A stretch of DNA of 64,000 nucleotides from Acidithiobacillus sp. (GTDB lineage: Bacteria > Pseudomonadota > Gammaproteobacteria > Acidithiobacillales > Acidithiobacillaceae): assembly GCF_027322205.1 (NCBI RefSeq), contig NZ_DAHVHY010000004.1, positions 1 to 64,000 on the forward strand, written 5' to 3'. Below are positions 46,494 to 57,529 of the stretch, piece after piece. Positions within the stretch are counted from its first letter, which is position 1, and every line of letters begins with the position of its first letter. The position numbers were made by a program, and so were the translations under genes. The notes beneath the pieces are model-generated. The model was given only the letters and a program-made list of their open reading frames with translations. It made no database searches and was not told the DNA's origin.

Positions 46494-47516
46494 ATGCAAA
46501 AATCACGATACAACGTGGCTATTCTGGGAGCTACCGGAGCTGTCGGTGAGGTCATGCTGCAGATTCTCGAGCAGCGGAAGTTTCCGGTGGATAAACTCTA
46601 TCTGCTGGCCAGCAGCCATTCGGCGGGTGGGCGCCTGCCCTTCACGGGCAAGCAGGTTCTGGTGCGAGATGCGGCGACTTTCGACTGGTCGCAAGCCGAT
46701 ATCGGGCTGTTTTCTGCCGGTGCCAAGGTCAGCGCAGAGTATGCTCCAAAGGCGGTGGCCGCGGGGTGTGTAGTCATCGACAACACCTCTCAGTTCCGCT
46801 ATGACGATGAAATCCCGTTGGTGGTGCCCGAAGTGAATCCGCAGCGGGTTGCCGATTACCGGCGCCACGGTATCATCGCCAACCCCAATTGTTCGACTAT
46901 CCAGATGCTGCTGGCGCTCAAGCCTATTGCCGATGCGGCAGGTATCGAGCGGGTGGTGGTGGCGACTTATCAGGCGGTCAGCGGTGCGGGCCGGCGGGCT
47001 ATTGAAGAACTGGGGCAGCAAACCCTGGCGATTTTCCGTCATGAAGAGGGCGTTGCCGAGGTGTTTTCCAAGCGGATCGCCTTCAACTGCCTACCGCAAA
47101 TAGATGTTTTTCAGGATAACGGCTACACCAAGGAAGAGATGAAGATGCTTTGGGAGACCCGTAAGATCCTGGAGATTTCGGACATTGCGCTGACTGCCAC
47201 TTGTGTGCGGGTACCCGTGTTTTACGGTCATTCCGAAGCGGTCAACATAGTAACCCGCGAGTTGATTACGCCAGAGACCGTCCGCACGTTGTTGGAAAAG
47301 GCACCAGGCGTCATTGTTGTCGATGATCGCAGCACTGCTGCCTGGCCCTCAGCGTTGGATGCGGCAGGGCAGGATGCCACCTATGTGGGTCGCATTCGCG
47401 GCGATTGTTCCCATGAACGTGGAATCAATTTCTGGGTAGTGGCTGACAATATTCGCAAAGGGGCGGCGCTGAACAGTGTACAGATTGCAGAGTTGCTGAT
47501 TCGCGACTATTTATAG
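46494..47516 (+). CDS. asd: Aspartate-semialdehyde dehydrogenase
   Basis: YNVAILGATGAVGEVMLQILEQRKFPVDKLYLLAS...GIIANPNCSTIQMLLALKPI. Confidence 0.97.
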   Translation: MQKSRYNVAILGATGAVGEVMLQILEQRKFPVDKLYLLASSHSAGGRLPFTGKQVLVRDAATFDWSQADIGLFSAGAKVSAEYAPKAVAAGCVVIDNTSQFRYDDEIPLVVPEVNPQRVADYRRHGIIANPNCSTIQMLLALKPIADAAGIERVVVATYQAVSGAGRRAIEELGQQTLAIFRHEEGVAEVFSKRIAFNCLPQIDVFQDNGYTKEEMKMLWETRKILEISDIALTATCVRVPVFYGHSEAVNIVTRELITPETVRTLLEKAPGVIVVDDRSTAAWPSALDAAGQDATYVGRIRGDCSHERGINFWVVADNIRKGAALNSVQIAELLIRDYL

Positions 47517-47578
47517 AGACGTTATTGGCAACCATAAGCTTGCCGAACTGCGCTTCTGTTACCAAAATGAGGAAGATA

Positions 47579-49882
47579 ATGATGGACAAGAAGAACTGGT
47601 TGTGGGCCATGGCTGGCATGGGTCTCCTCTTGCCGGGTATGGCGCAGGCGCTGGGACTTGGCGAGTTGCAAGTGCTTTCGGCACCGGGAGAGCCTTTCCG
47701 TGCAGAAATTTCCATACAGTCGCTGAACCCGCAAAGTGAAGCTAGCCTCAGTGCCGGTCTGGCACCTGCCAGCGCCTTCGCAATGATCAATCTTCCCAAG
47801 GCGGGCGCACTGGATCACTGGCATTTTACGGTGCGAAGTGGTAACAGACCGTCTATATTGATCAGCAGTCCACTACCGCTGAACCAGCCTGCGCTGCATT
47901 TCCTGGTGCAGCTCGATTGGTCGGGTGGACAGATGGTACGCGAATACGCTGCATATAGTGCCGGGAATAGCTTGGCTCCCACGCTGCGATCAGTTGCACC
48001 TGTTCCTCCGTCTGGTACCTCGTCGGCATTTCCGACAATGTCGCAGCCCATCCGTCATGCAGCACCTGCACCTATTTATCATGGTTGGTCCAAGGTAAGT
48101 CGTTATGGTCCGGTGCCCGCCAATGGATCTCTGTTCCAGATTGCCCAATATATTACACGCAATAATGCGGTCACCCTCGACCAGGTCATGGCCGCTCTGG
48201 TGAAGGCTAACCCGCAAGCCTTCAAGGGTGGTAATCCTGCGTACCTCTATGCCGGGAGCATCCTGACGGTGCCTGGTCTGGCGCAGGTGCAGTCCGCTTC
48301 ACCGGCACAGGCCAGCGCTTGGTTGTCCGCCCAGCGTGCTGGGAGCGGCGTGCCTGTTGTCGCTACTACGCCTGCTGCGCCGACTGCAATACCTTCATCA
48401 GGTGCCGTTTCTGCATCGGTCGTATCAGCGGTAAAATCCGCTGGTAACGCGACGCATCTGGTGCTTTCCAGTGCGCCTGCGGCAGTGGTGACTGCTTCCG
48501 TAGCCAGCGTGGTGTCCGCTGCCAGCGCCGGTCAGTTGCAGGTGCCGATGCCGGTTGCTGTGCTTCGTGATGATAATCAAAAGTTGATGGCGGAGGTGGC
48601 CAGCCTGGGCCAGCGTCTGAGTGCAGAGGAGCGTCTGTTGGCCAGTCAGGGGGCACAACTCGCGACCCTTTCACGGACGGCGACAGGTAACAGCAGTCTT
48701 TTCAGTAATATTCCGTTGCTCATATCGTTAGGTGGCAATATTCTTCTGTTGATTTTGTTTCTCTGGATGCTGCGTCGTCAAAAAGAGGCGGAACGGCGTC
48801 AGCGCGAGATTTCGCAGCGGGTTTCTACTTTGAGTGCGGCACCTGCACCTAAGGGGGCGGGGTCCCAACCCCAGTCTCCCATGCCGGTGCTTAGTGCAGC
48901 GCCTCCTCTCGTTGTATCGCCGCCGTCGAATGTTCAGTCTACCGTGGTCGGCGTACCCGCACTCGATGCTCTGTCAGATCTTGCCCCATCTGCAGAGTAT
49001 CCGGAAAGTGCCAAAAATGCATACACGGGTGCCGAAGTCGATCCGCTTGAACAAGCCGATCTCTACCTGACCTACGGTAAGGCAGAACAAGCAGTCATCG
49101 TACTCAATGAAGCTCTCGAAGAGAATCCGCGGCGTAAGGAACTGTACGTCAAACTACTCGATATTTATGCCAACCTGGATCGCCATGAGGAGTATCTGGA
49201 CCTCGCTGAGCGCATGCGGGGGCGTTTCGGACCGCATAATGCTGCGTGGCAGGAAGTGGCTGCACAAGGGGTCCGGCTCTTTCCCGGTAATGCGCTCTTT
49301 GCCGCCTCCGCGGAGACGACGGCGACAGTTCCCGAGCCTGTTACTGAGATATCGTTGCCTGCTGAGCCCGTGGAAGAGTCCGCGGCACACGCTCCCTTGG
49401 ATATGCTGGATTTCCACTTTGACCATGCCCCTGTGGAGCCGACTGCAGCGGCAGAAGAAAGCGCATTCCCGCCGGAGGAAAAAGCCCGGCTTCTGCAAGA
49501 CATTGACGAGCAGTTCCGGTTGATGGATGAGATACACGGAACCAATGGGACGCTGGATATCGATTCAAAATCAGAAGAATCGTCTGCAGCGCGGGAATCT
49601 CCATCGGTCGCGCCCCTGTTCGGCTTGACCCGGCATGATGAGCCATCCACGCCCGCTCTGCCCGCTTCTAACGCCACACCAGCGGAATTTCCTGATACCG
49701 GGGAACCATCTGCTACCATGGATGTTGCGGATTGGGATGCAGTCGGCACCAAGCTCGACTTGGCCAAGGCCTATGTGGAAATGGGAGACAGCGAATCAGC
49801 GCGCGATCTGCTCGAAGAAGTGACTCAGGAAGGTAGCAGCGCTCAACAGGAAGAAGCCAGGCAGTTGCTGAAAAGTTTTTAA
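47579..49882 (+). CDS. fimV: FimV-family polar/pilus assembly protein
   Basis: LGLGELQVLSAPGEPFRAEISI N-terminal domain, LysM-like region, C-terminal FimV domain (TKLDLAKAYVEMGDSESARDLLEEVTQEGSSAQQEEARQLL); asd-fimV-truA synteny. Confidence 0.9.
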   Translation: MMDKKNWLWAMAGMGLLLPGMAQALGLGELQVLSAPGEPFRAEISIQSLNPQSEASLSAGLAPASAFAMINLPKAGALDHWHFTVRSGNRPSILISSPLPLNQPALHFLVQLDWSGGQMVREYAAYSAGNSLAPTLRSVAPVPPSGTSSAFPTMSQPIRHAAPAPIYHGWSKVSRYGPVPANGSLFQIAQYITRNNAVTLDQVMAALVKANPQAFKGGNPAYLYAGSILTVPGLAQVQSASPAQASAWLSAQRAGSGVPVVATTPAAPTAIPSSGAVSASVVSAVKSAGNATHLVLSSAPAAVVTASVASVVSAASAGQLQVPMPVAVLRDDNQKLMAEVASLGQRLSAEERLLASQGAQLATLSRTATGNSSLFSNIPLLISLGGNILLLILFLWMLRRQKEAERRQREISQRVSTLSAAPAPKGAGSQPQSPMPVLSAAPPLVVSPPSNVQSTVVGVPALDALSDLAPSAEYPESAKNAYTGAEVDPLEQADLYLTYGKAEQAVIVLNEALEENPRRKELYVKLLDIYANLDRHEEYLDLAERMRGRFGPHNAAWQEVAAQGVRLFPGNALFAASAETTATVPEPVTEISLPAEPVEESAAHAPLDMLDFHFDHAPVEPTAAAEESAFPPEEKARLLQDIDEQFRLMDEIHGTNGTLDIDSKSEESSAARESPSVAPLFGLTRHDEPSTPALPASNATPAEFPDTGEPSATMDVADWDAVGTKLDLAKAYVEMGDSESARDLLEEVTQEGSSAQQEEARQLLKSF

Positions 49883-49888
49883 CCGGGT

Positions 49889-50710
49889 TTGGAAGTGGAA
49901 TTAGTCGTGCCAAGGCCCGGTACTCGCTGGGCCTTGGGGCTTGAATATGATGGCAATGGATTCTGTGGCTGGCAACGGCAGTTGAATCAGGAAAGCGTAC
50001 AAGGTGTTCTGGAAACAGCGCTGAGTCGCGTGGCCCAGTGTCCGGTCACCGTTATCGTCGCCGGGCGTACCGATACGGGGGTGCATGCCCTGTGTCAGGT
50101 GGTGCATTTTGACAGCCCGGTCGTGCGTCCCCCCGAGGCCTGGGTACGTGGCGCCAATACCTTCCTGCCCAAAGGGGTGGCTCTGCGTTGGGCCCGGATC
50201 GTCCCGGACCGTTTCCACGCCCGTTTTTCCGCCACGGCGCGGCGTTATCGGTATGTGATTCTCAATCGTCGTGAAAAATCCGCACTATGGCGGAATCACA
50301 CCGCCTGGATATATAGCCCTTTGGATGTGCAAGCCATGCAGGCAGCAGCGCAAACTCTGGTAGGTATCCATGATTTTTCCGCCTTTCGCGCCTCTGCCTG
50401 TCAGGCTAAAAGTCCCATACGGAATTTGTGTCAACTTCAGGTCACTCGCCGGGGCGATCTGATTGCCATTGATGCCGAGGCTAACGGTTTCCTGCATCAT
50501 ATGGTGCGTAATCTTGCGGGGGTGCTGATTGCCATTGGCAGAGGCGACCGACCCGTGGACTGGGCAGCGGAGGTGCTGGCCCGCCGCGATCGCTGCCAAG
50601 CTGGCGTTACGGCCCCGCCGAGCGGTCTCTATTTTGTAGCGCCGCGTTATCCTGCGGAGTTCGGGCTGCCGGTGGATGCGGTGGATGCCGGTTTCTTGAT
50701 GGGGGTGTAA
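49889..50710 (+). CDS. truA: tRNA pseudouridine(38-40) synthase
   Basis: WALGLEYDGNGFCGWQRQLNQESVQGVLE...VAGRTDTGVHALCQVVHFDS. Confidence 0.97.
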   Translation: MEVELVVPRPGTRWALGLEYDGNGFCGWQRQLNQESVQGVLETALSRVAQCPVTVIVAGRTDTGVHALCQVVHFDSPVVRPPEAWVRGANTFLPKGVALRWARIVPDRFHARFSATARRYRYVILNRREKSALWRNHTAWIYSPLDVQAMQAAAQTLVGIHDFSAFRASACQAKSPIRNLCQLQVTRRGDLIAIDAEANGFLHHMVRNLAGVLIAIGRGDRPVDWAAEVLARRDRCQAGVTAPPSGLYFVAPRYPAEFGLPVDAVDAGFLMGV

Positions 50711-50770
50711 CGGGCGCGACCGAATGGCTGCACTCATGCTTTCTGCATGCCGCGGTGTTAGAATGTACCG

Positions 50771-51382
50771 ATGGTGCGTATCAAGATATGCGGTATCACA
50801 AATGCAGAGGACGCGCGCGCAGCGGCGGCCGTCGGTGCGGATGCCATCGGACTGGTGTTCTACCGTAAAAGTCCGCGGGCCTTGGATGCTGCGTGTACCC
50901 AGGAAATTCTCACGGCCTTGCCGCCCTTCATTACGCGCGTCGGCCTTTTTGTCAACGCGGATACTGCTGAAGTGGCAGCTACTCTGCAGTGGTGCCCTTT
51001 GGATGTCCTGCAATTTCATGGTGATGAATCGCCATCCTTCTGTCGCAATTTTGGCCGACCTTATATTAAGGTACTGCGGGTGACGGCAGCGCAAGATTTG
51101 CGACCAGTGGTGGATGCTTATCATGACGCGCAAGGGTTGCTGCTGGACTGTGCAGCGCCGGGAGTGTGGGGCGGATCGGGCCAGAGCTTCAACTGGTGGC
51201 AACTGCCGGATTTGGGTAAACCCTGGATTTTAGCCGGCGGTTTGAATGCCGGGAATGTTGCCGAAGCTATCGCTATCGCCCGGCCTTATGCGGTAGATGT
51301 GAGCAGCGGGGTGGAACTGTCGCCCGGACGCAAAGATCATGACAAAATGGCGCAGTTTGTCGCGCGGGTGCGCAGTATCTGA
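50771..51382 (+). CDS. trpF: Phosphoribosylanthranilate isomerase
   Basis: [35 protein letters not shown]...[14 protein letters not shown]. Confidence 0.97.
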   Translation: MVRIKICGITNAEDARAAAAVGADAIGLVFYRKSPRALDAACTQEILTALPPFITRVGLFVNADTAEVAATLQWCPLDVLQFHGDESPSFCRNFGRPYIKVLRVTAAQDLRPVVDAYHDAQGLLLDCAAPGVWGGSGQSFNWWQLPDLGKPWILAGGLNAGNVAEAIAIARPYAVDVSSGVELSPGRKDHDKMAQFVARVRSI

Positions 51383-51392
51383 GGGAGAGAAC

Positions 51393-52592
51393 ATGGGAAC
51401 TTATGCTTTGCCGGACGCATCCGGGCACTATGGTCCTTATGGCGGGCGTTTTGTTGCAGAAACCCTGATTCCGGCGTTGGAGGAACTGGAACATGCCTAC
51501 CAGGAGGCGCAACGGGATCCTGAGTTTCGTGCCGAGCTGCACAGTGAGTTGCGCCAGTTCGTCGGTCGTCCCAACCCGCTCTATCATGCGGAGCACGTCT
51601 CCAAGGAACTGGGTGGTGCGCAGATTTACCTCAAGCGGGAAGATCTCAACCACACCGGTGCGCACAAAATCAATAATGCCGTCGGTCAGGCCTTGCTCGC
51701 CCGGCGCATGGGCAAAAAACGGGTAATCGCCGAGACGGGCGCAGGACAGCATGGCGTCGCCACCGCGACGGTCGCGACTCGCTATGGCATGGAATGCCTA
51801 GTGTATATGGGCGAGGAGGATATCCAGCGCCAGTCCAGCAATGTGTTTCGCATGCGTTTGCTGGGTGCGCAGGTGACGGCGGTCAGCAGTGGTACCCGTA
51901 CCCTCAAAGACGCGCTCAACGAAGCTTTGCGTGATTGGGTAACCAATGTCGAAAGCACTTTTTATGTGATCGGAACGGCGGCGGGACCGCATCCTTATCC
52001 GGTCATGGTGCGGGACTTCCACCGGGTCATCGGCGACGAAGCGCGGGTCCAGTGCCTTGAACTGACGGGGCGACTCCCCGATTGCTTGATCGCCTGCGTG
52101 GGGGGAGGCAGTAATGCCATCGGCCTATTTTATCCTTTTATCGAAGATAAGGCGGTGCGGATGATCGGGGTCGAAGCGGGTGGTCTGGGTCTCAGCACTG
52201 GACAACACGCAGCCCCTCTGACCACCGGACGTCCAGGGGTGCTGCATGGTAACCGGACCTACCTGATGGAAGATGAGGACGGCCAGATACTGCCGACGCA
52301 CTCCATCTCGGCGGGGCTGGATTATCCGGGGGTGGGGCCTGAACATGCTTATCTGAAGGATAGCGGGCGGGCAGAATATGTGGCCGCTACCGATGCAGAA
52401 GCGCTGGCCGCCTTCCATCGCCTGTGCCGCACCGAGGGCATCATTCCGGCACTGGAAACCGCCCATGCACTGGCCCATGCCTTCCGTCTGGCGCCGACCA
52501 TGCGCTCTGATCAAACCATTATTGTTAACCTGTCCGGGCGAGGCGATAAGGATATTCACACCGTCGCCGCTCTTGAGGGTATTCATTTATGA
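51393..52592 (+). CDS. trpB: Tryptophan synthase beta subunit
   Basis: [21 protein letters not shown]...[48 protein letters not shown]. Confidence 0.98.
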   Translation: MGTYALPDASGHYGPYGGRFVAETLIPALEELEHAYQEAQRDPEFRAELHSELRQFVGRPNPLYHAEHVSKELGGAQIYLKREDLNHTGAHKINNAVGQALLARRMGKKRVIAETGAGQHGVATATVATRYGMECLVYMGEEDIQRQSSNVFRMRLLGAQVTAVSSGTRTLKDALNEALRDWVTNVESTFYVIGTAAGPHPYPVMVRDFHRVIGDEARVQCLELTGRLPDCLIACVGGGSNAIGLFYPFIEDKAVRMIGVEAGGLGLSTGQHAAPLTTGRPGVLHGNRTYLMEDEDGQILPTHSISAGLDYPGVGPEHAYLKDSGRAEYVAATDAEALAAFHRLCRTEGIIPALETAHALAHAFRLAPTMRSDQTIIVNLSGRGDKDIHTVAALEGIHL

Positions 52593-53407
52593 GTCGTCTG
52601 GCCGGGCTGTTTGCTCAACTACAGAATGCGGGTCGTGCCGCCCTCATTCCTTTTATGACGGCGGGTGACCCCTCGCTGACCGCGACCGTGCCCCTGATGC
52701 ACGCGCTGGTCGCTGCCGGGGCCGATGCCATCGAACTGGGGATGCCCTTTTCCGACCCCATGGCCGATGGTCCCAGCATCCAGCGCGCCAGTGAGCGGGC
52801 GCTGGCGCGGGGAGTGAAGCTGCGTATGGTTCTGGAGTGGGTGCGCGAATTCCGCACGACCAACAGCTACACGCCCATCATCCTTATGGGGTATTTGAAT
52901 CCGGTGGAAGCCATGGGCATCACCCCGTTCGCTGAGGCCGCCGCGACGGCGGGGGTGGACGGGGTCATTTTGGTGGATCTGACCCCGGAGGAGGGGCGCG
53001 GCGAAGCCGTTGCCCTCCAGCAGTGCGGTATTGATCCCATTTTCCTGCTGGCGCCGACCAGCGGCCAGGAACGCATGGTGACTGTCCGCAGTATGGGCAG
53101 TGGCTTTGTGTATTATGTCTCTCTGCGCGGCATTACCGGCGCAGCCCAGGCGGACTGGGCAGCAGTGTTGCAACGGGTACAGAACCTGCGTCAGCAACTG
53201 GGCCTGCCTGTCGCCATCGGTTTTGGCATTCGTGATGCGGCGACGGTGGCGCAGGTGGCGGCCAGCGCCGACGCGGTGGTCGTAGGCAGTGCACTGGTCG
53301 ATCAACTGGCGGAATGTGCGACGGATCAGGAAGCCGTTGCGACGGCCATCCGCTTCATCAAGCCCCTGGCCCAGGCCGTGCGAACAACGGAAAGGAGAAG
53401 TGCATGA
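52589..53407 (+). CDS. trpA: Tryptophan synthase alpha subunit
   Basis: [55 protein letters not shown]. Confidence 0.98.
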   Translation: MSRLAGLFAQLQNAGRAALIPFMTAGDPSLTATVPLMHALVAAGADAIELGMPFSDPMADGPSIQRASERALARGVKLRMVLEWVREFRTTNSYTPIILMGYLNPVEAMGITPFAEAAATAGVDGVILVDLTPEEGRGEAVALQQCGIDPIFLLAPTSGQERMVTVRSMGSGFVYYVSLRGITGAAQADWAAVLQRVQNLRQQLGLPVAIGFGIRDAATVAQVAASADAVVVGSALVDQLAECATDQEAVATAIRFIKPLAQAVRTTERRSA

Positions 53408-54288
53408 GCTGGTTTGATCGGGTGCTGCCGCCCAAAATCAAAAAAGCGTCCATAGAGACCCCCAGTGCAACCGAAAATAAGCGCACCGTACCCGAGGGTC
53501 TGTGGTCCAAGTGCCCCACCTGTCAGGCGGTGCTCTATCGTACAGAGTTGGAGGAGAACCTGTTCGTCTGTCCCCATTGCGGACACCATCAGCGGATCAG
53601 TGCCCGGCAGCGTCTGGATTTCTTCCTTGATACGGAGCCCCGCCTGGAGATCGCGAAGGAATATGTTCCCGTGGATCCCCTGCGTTTCAAGGATCAGAAG
53701 CGCTATAAGGATCGTCTGCAGGAGGCCCAGGCCAAGTCCGGGGAGAAAGATGCCCTGGTGGTGATGCGCGGACTCCTCGAAGGGCGTCCGGTGGTAGTCG
53801 CCGCTTTTGTCTTTGAGTTTATGGGTGGCAGTATGGGCTCGGTGGTGGGTGCCCGTTTTGCCAAGGCGGCGGAGACAGCGCTGACGGAACGTTGTCCACT
53901 GGTCTGCTTCAGTGCCAGCGGTGGGGCCAGGATGCAGGAGGGGCTCTTTTCGCTGATGCAGATGGCCAAGACTTCCGCCGCCGTAGAGCGACTGGCCAAG
54001 GCAGGGGTGCCCTTCATCTCGGTGCTCACCGACCCGACTATGGGCGGCGTTTCTGCCAGTCTGGCCACCTTGGGGGATATCCTGATTGCGGAGCCCAAGG
54101 CACTGATCGGCTTCGCCGGACCACGGGTGATCGAGCAGACCATCCGTGAAAAGCTGCCGGAGGGTTTTCAGCGCTCAGAGTATTTGCTGGAGCACGGCGC
54201 CATTGACCAGATTGTCGATCGTCGCCAGATGCGCACGGTAGTGAGCGAGATGCTGGGGATGCTGACTCATGCCGAGAGTGCGCATTAA
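53404..54288 (+). CDS. accD: Acetyl-CoA carboxylase carboxyltransferase subunit beta
   Basis: Zn ribbon [52 protein letters not shown]. Confidence 0.98.
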   Translation: MSWFDRVLPPKIKKASIETPSATENKRTVPEGLWSKCPTCQAVLYRTELEENLFVCPHCGHHQRISARQRLDFFLDTEPRLEIAKEYVPVDPLRFKDQKRYKDRLQEAQAKSGEKDALVVMRGLLEGRPVVVAAFVFEFMGGSMGSVVGARFAKAAETALTERCPLVCFSASGGARMQEGLFSLMQMAKTSAAVERLAKAGVPFISVLTDPTMGGVSASLATLGDILIAEPKALIGFAGPRVIEQTIREKLPEGFQRSEYLLEHGAIDQIVDRRQMRTVVSEMLGMLTHAESAH

Positions 54289-55600
54289 GAGCCGGGCACG
54301 CTGGCGACCGATGGCGTCTTTGCCGGATACCCTCAGTGACCGGGTCGTTGAACTTGCCGGGCCGCCCGAGCAAATCGCCATGGGTCTGGAGCGGATGCTG
54401 GATGCTTTGGCGGCACTGAAGATTCCCGCACGTTTGCCCATGCCGGTGATTTTGGTGGGGGGCACCAATGGCAAGGGCTCCACGGTGGCTTATCTGGAGG
54501 CCTTCTATCGCCAGACGGGCTATCGCGTTGGCGCTTATACCAGTCCGCACCTCTGGCAGTTTACCGAACGTCTGCGGCTGGATGGTAGACCTGCACCCGA
54601 GTTCCTATGGCATCAGCTACTTACAGAAATAGCCGACGCAGCACACCAGATTCCGCTCACCTATTTTGAGATAACGACCCTCGCTGCGGTGCGGATGATG
54701 CTGGCTGCCGGAGTCGATGTGGCGATTCTGGAAGTCGGCCTGGGGGGACGTCTGGATGCGGTCAATGCCTTTACCCCTGATTGTAGCATCGTAACCACCG
54801 TGGACCTGGATCATCAGGACTGGCTGGGGTCCGATCGCGCGTCCATCGGTCGGGAAAAGGCGGGTATCTTCCGTCGCGGGGTGCCTGCCCTCTATGGGGA
54901 TATGGAAGACCCCTGCGCTTCGGTATTGGAAGCGGCGATATGCGCTGACGTACCCTTGCAGCAGTTGGGGCGGGACTTTCGTATTGATCCTCTGCTCGGG
55001 AAGTGGTCAGGATTCGGGCAGGAGAAACAGGTGCCTGCGCCCTTGTGGGCAGCGCCGGCACAATGGGCTAATCTGGCTCTGGCGGTGGCAGCACTGTCCT
55101 TGTTGGAAGCGAAGCTGCCGGTGCCCGATACGGCGATCTCCGCATGGACGCAGGCGCCGGAGTTGCCGGGACGCTGCCAGTGGCGCCAGCCCTGGGGTCA
55201 GGGCGGCCCTGACCTGCTGGTGGATGTCGCCCACAACCCCCAAGCGGCGCGGCAACTGGCGACATTGCTGGCCGCGCGAAAAGGTGCTGCGCGTTGTCAC
55301 GCCATTGTCGGTATGCTTGCTGACAAAGATATGGCCGGGACGCTCGCGCCACTGTTGCACTGGGTGGATGCCTGGCATGTGCTGGAGATCACCGATACGC
55401 CACGTGCGGCTGCGGCGGCGCAGCTTTGCGACATGCTGGAGGGAATGAATGCGATAATGGTGTCTGTAGATGTCGACATGGAACAGGCCCTGGAGGCGGT
55501 GAAAACGACTCTGGCGGGTGGCGATATTCTGCTCTGTTTCGGTTCCTTTCACCTCGTCAAGCAGTTGCCCATGGCGTGGCTGCAGAGTGACCCGGCATGA
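54269..55600 (+). CDS. folC: Bifunctional folylpolyglutamate/dihydrofolate synthase
   Basis: [50 protein letters not shown]. Confidence 0.95.
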   Translation: MPRVRIKSRARWRPMASLPDTLSDRVVELAGPPEQIAMGLERMLDALAALKIPARLPMPVILVGGTNGKGSTVAYLEAFYRQTGYRVGAYTSPHLWQFTERLRLDGRPAPEFLWHQLLTEIADAAHQIPLTYFEITTLAAVRMMLAAGVDVAILEVGLGGRLDAVNAFTPDCSIVTTVDLDHQDWLGSDRASIGREKAGIFRRGVPALYGDMEDPCASVLEAAICADVPLQQLGRDFRIDPLLGKWSGFGQEKQVPAPLWAAPAQWANLALAVAALSLLEAKLPVPDTAISAWTQAPELPGRCQWRQPWGQGGPDLLVDVAHNPQAARQLATLLAARKGAARCHAIVGMLADKDMAGTLAPLLHWVDAWHVLEITDTPRAAAAAQLCDMLEGMNAIMVSVDVDMEQALEAVKTTLAGGDILLCFGSFHLVKQLPMAWLQSDPA

Positions 55601-56094
55601 TGTTCTGGGTAGATGTCACTACCATGGGTCTGGTGGTGCTGTCCGCTCTTTGGGGGCTTTTCCGCGGAATGGTGCGCGAGTTTTTTTCACTGGTGGCATG
55701 GGTTGGCGGATTTTATGTGGCGTGGAATTGGGGCGGAAGTTGGCTGGCGCCCCGGTTGTCGTCTCAGATCCCAGCAGGTTGGAAGGTGCCGCTGGCTTCT
55801 TTTATCCTTTTTTTTGCTTGTCTGATCGTTGGTACTCTGTGCGCTTTCCTGGTCCGTAAGCTATTATATGGCATTGGTTTCGGGGCGACGGATCGCTTTT
55901 TGGGGGCTTTCTTTGGTTTCTTGCGGGGACTGGTGCTGATTGCCATTGTGGTCACCTTGGTGCAGTCCTCGGCTTTGTCCCAGTCTCCTTGGTGGGAGAA
56001 TTCCTGGTTGGCACAGGAGCCGGTGAAACACTGGTCGCAATTGTTGACGGCACCTGCCGTGTCCTATTTGGAGTCGCAAAAAATTGCAAAATGA
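55597..56094 (+). CDS. cvpA: CvpA family protein
   Basis: Four-TM protein between folC and purF; WVDVTTMGLVVLSALWGLFRGMVREFFSLVAWVGGFYVAW. Confidence 0.9.
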   Translation: MMFWVDVTTMGLVVLSALWGLFRGMVREFFSLVAWVGGFYVAWNWGGSWLAPRLSSQIPAGWKVPLASFILFFACLIVGTLCAFLVRKLLYGIGFGATDRFLGAFFGFLRGLVLIAIVVTLVQSSALSQSPWWENSWLAQEPVKHWSQLLTAPAVSYLESQKIAK

Positions 56095-57529
56095 CAATAT
56101 GATGCAGCATATCGTGGATGACGATCATTTTCATGATGAATGCGGGGTCATTGGTGTATTTGGTCATCCGGAAGCCGCCAATCTGACCTATCTCGGCCTC
56201 TATGCCCTGCAACACCGGGGGCAGGAGTCGGCGGGTATTGTTTCTGGCGATCAGGGCAAGCTTTATGTGCAGCGCGGTATGGGGCGGGTGGCCGATGTCT
56301 TCGGGCTGGAGCAGATCAGCAAGCTGCCCGGTGAACAGGCAATCGGTCATGTGCGCTATTCCACTGCAGGGGGTTCCGTACTGCGGAATACCCAGCCGGT
56401 ATTTATCAATTATCGCCATGGCGCCTTTGCCGTCGGTCACAATGGTAATCTGGTTAATGCGGCTGAACTCCGCACCCGCTTGGAGCGGGAAGGGGCTATA
56501 TTCCACACGGATATGGACACCGAGGTTATCGTGCATCTGTTGGCACGGGTGCCGGGCGATGATACGGGTACTCGCCTGGCAGCAGCACTGCGGCAGGTTT
56601 CCGGCGCCTATTCGCTGGTCTGTCTGACGGAGAGCCGGCTGATTGGGGTGCGGGATCCCATGGGCTTTCGGCCACTGGTACTGGGAAGACTGATTGACTC
56701 GGGTGGCTTTGTGCTGGCCTCTGAGACTTGCGCTCTTGACCTCATGGGGGCGGAATTCGTTCGCGACATCGAGCCGGGCGAGCTGATCATTATTTCCAAA
56801 GAGGGTATCGAGAGCCGCAAGCCTTTTGTGCCCGTCGGTCGGCGCATGTGCGTCTTTGAATATATCTATTTCGCCCGTCCGGACAGTGTGCTCGATGGTA
56901 TCCATGTGTACTCGGCGCGCAAACGCATCGGTCAGGCGCTGGCACGTCTGCATCCGCGGGAGGCAGACCTGGTGGTGCCCGTTCCTGATTCCGGTGTCGC
57001 CGCGGCTATGGGCTACGCGGAGGCTTCCGGTCTGCCCTTCGAGTTGGGTCTGATCCGTAACCACTATGTGGGACGCACTTTCATCCAACCGGCACAGCGC
57101 GGGCGCGATTTCGGGGTGAAGGTCAAGCTCAATGCCCAGCCCAACATCCTGCGGGGCAAGCGAGTGATCCTGGTGGATGATTCTATTGTGCGCGGTACGA
57201 CCAGCGCTAAGATTGTCAGTTTGGTACGGGCTGCCGGCGCGCGCGAGGTGCATTTTGTGGTCAGCGCGCCGCCTACCATCGGACCTTGCTATTATGGCAT
57301 TGATACCCCGGAGCGCTCTCAGCTCATTGCCGCCCAGCACAGTATAGAAGAGGTGCGCAAAATCATTGGTGCCGACAGCCTGGGTTACATCAGTCTGGGG
57401 GCGCTGTATGAGGCAGTGGGCGGGCGTGAACAGGGTTTTTGCGATGCCTGTTTCAGTGATGACTACCCCTTGCCGACGCCGGAAGGACACGGCTCGCGGC
57501 AATTGCATCTGATCAAGGAGCTGCGATGA
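56084..57529 (+). CDS. purF: Amidophosphoribosyltransferase
   Basis: HDECGVIGVFGHPEAANLTYLGLYALQHRGQESAGIV...ILVDDSIVRGTTSAKIV. Alternative start near 56099-56102. Confidence 0.97.
   Translation: MQNDNMMQHIVDDDHFHDECGVIGVFGHPEAANLTYLGLYALQHRGQESAGIVSGDQGKLYVQRGMGRVADVFGLEQISKLPGEQAIGHVRYSTAGGSVLRNTQPVFINYRHGAFAVGHNGNLVNAAELRTRLEREGAIFHTDMDTEVIVHLLARVPGDDTGTRLAAALRQVSGAYSLVCLTESRLIGVRDPMGFRPLVLGRLIDSGGFVLASETCALDLMGAEFVRDIEPGELIIISKEGIESRKPFVPVGRRMCVFEYIYFARPDSVLDGIHVYSARKRIGQALARLHPREADLVVPVPDSGVAAAMGYAEASGLPFELGLIRNHYVGRTFIQPAQRGRDFGVKVKLNAQPNILRGKRVILVDDSIVRGTTSAKIVSLVRAAGAREVHFVVSAPPTIGPCYYGIDTPERSQLIAAQHSIEEVRKIIGADSLGYISLGALYEAVGGREQGFCDACFSDDYPLPTPEGHGSRQLHLIKELR

Noticed and set aside
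55952-57508. 518-aa minus-strand ORF
   Set aside because: Antisense to purF, whose plus-strand product is unambiguous.
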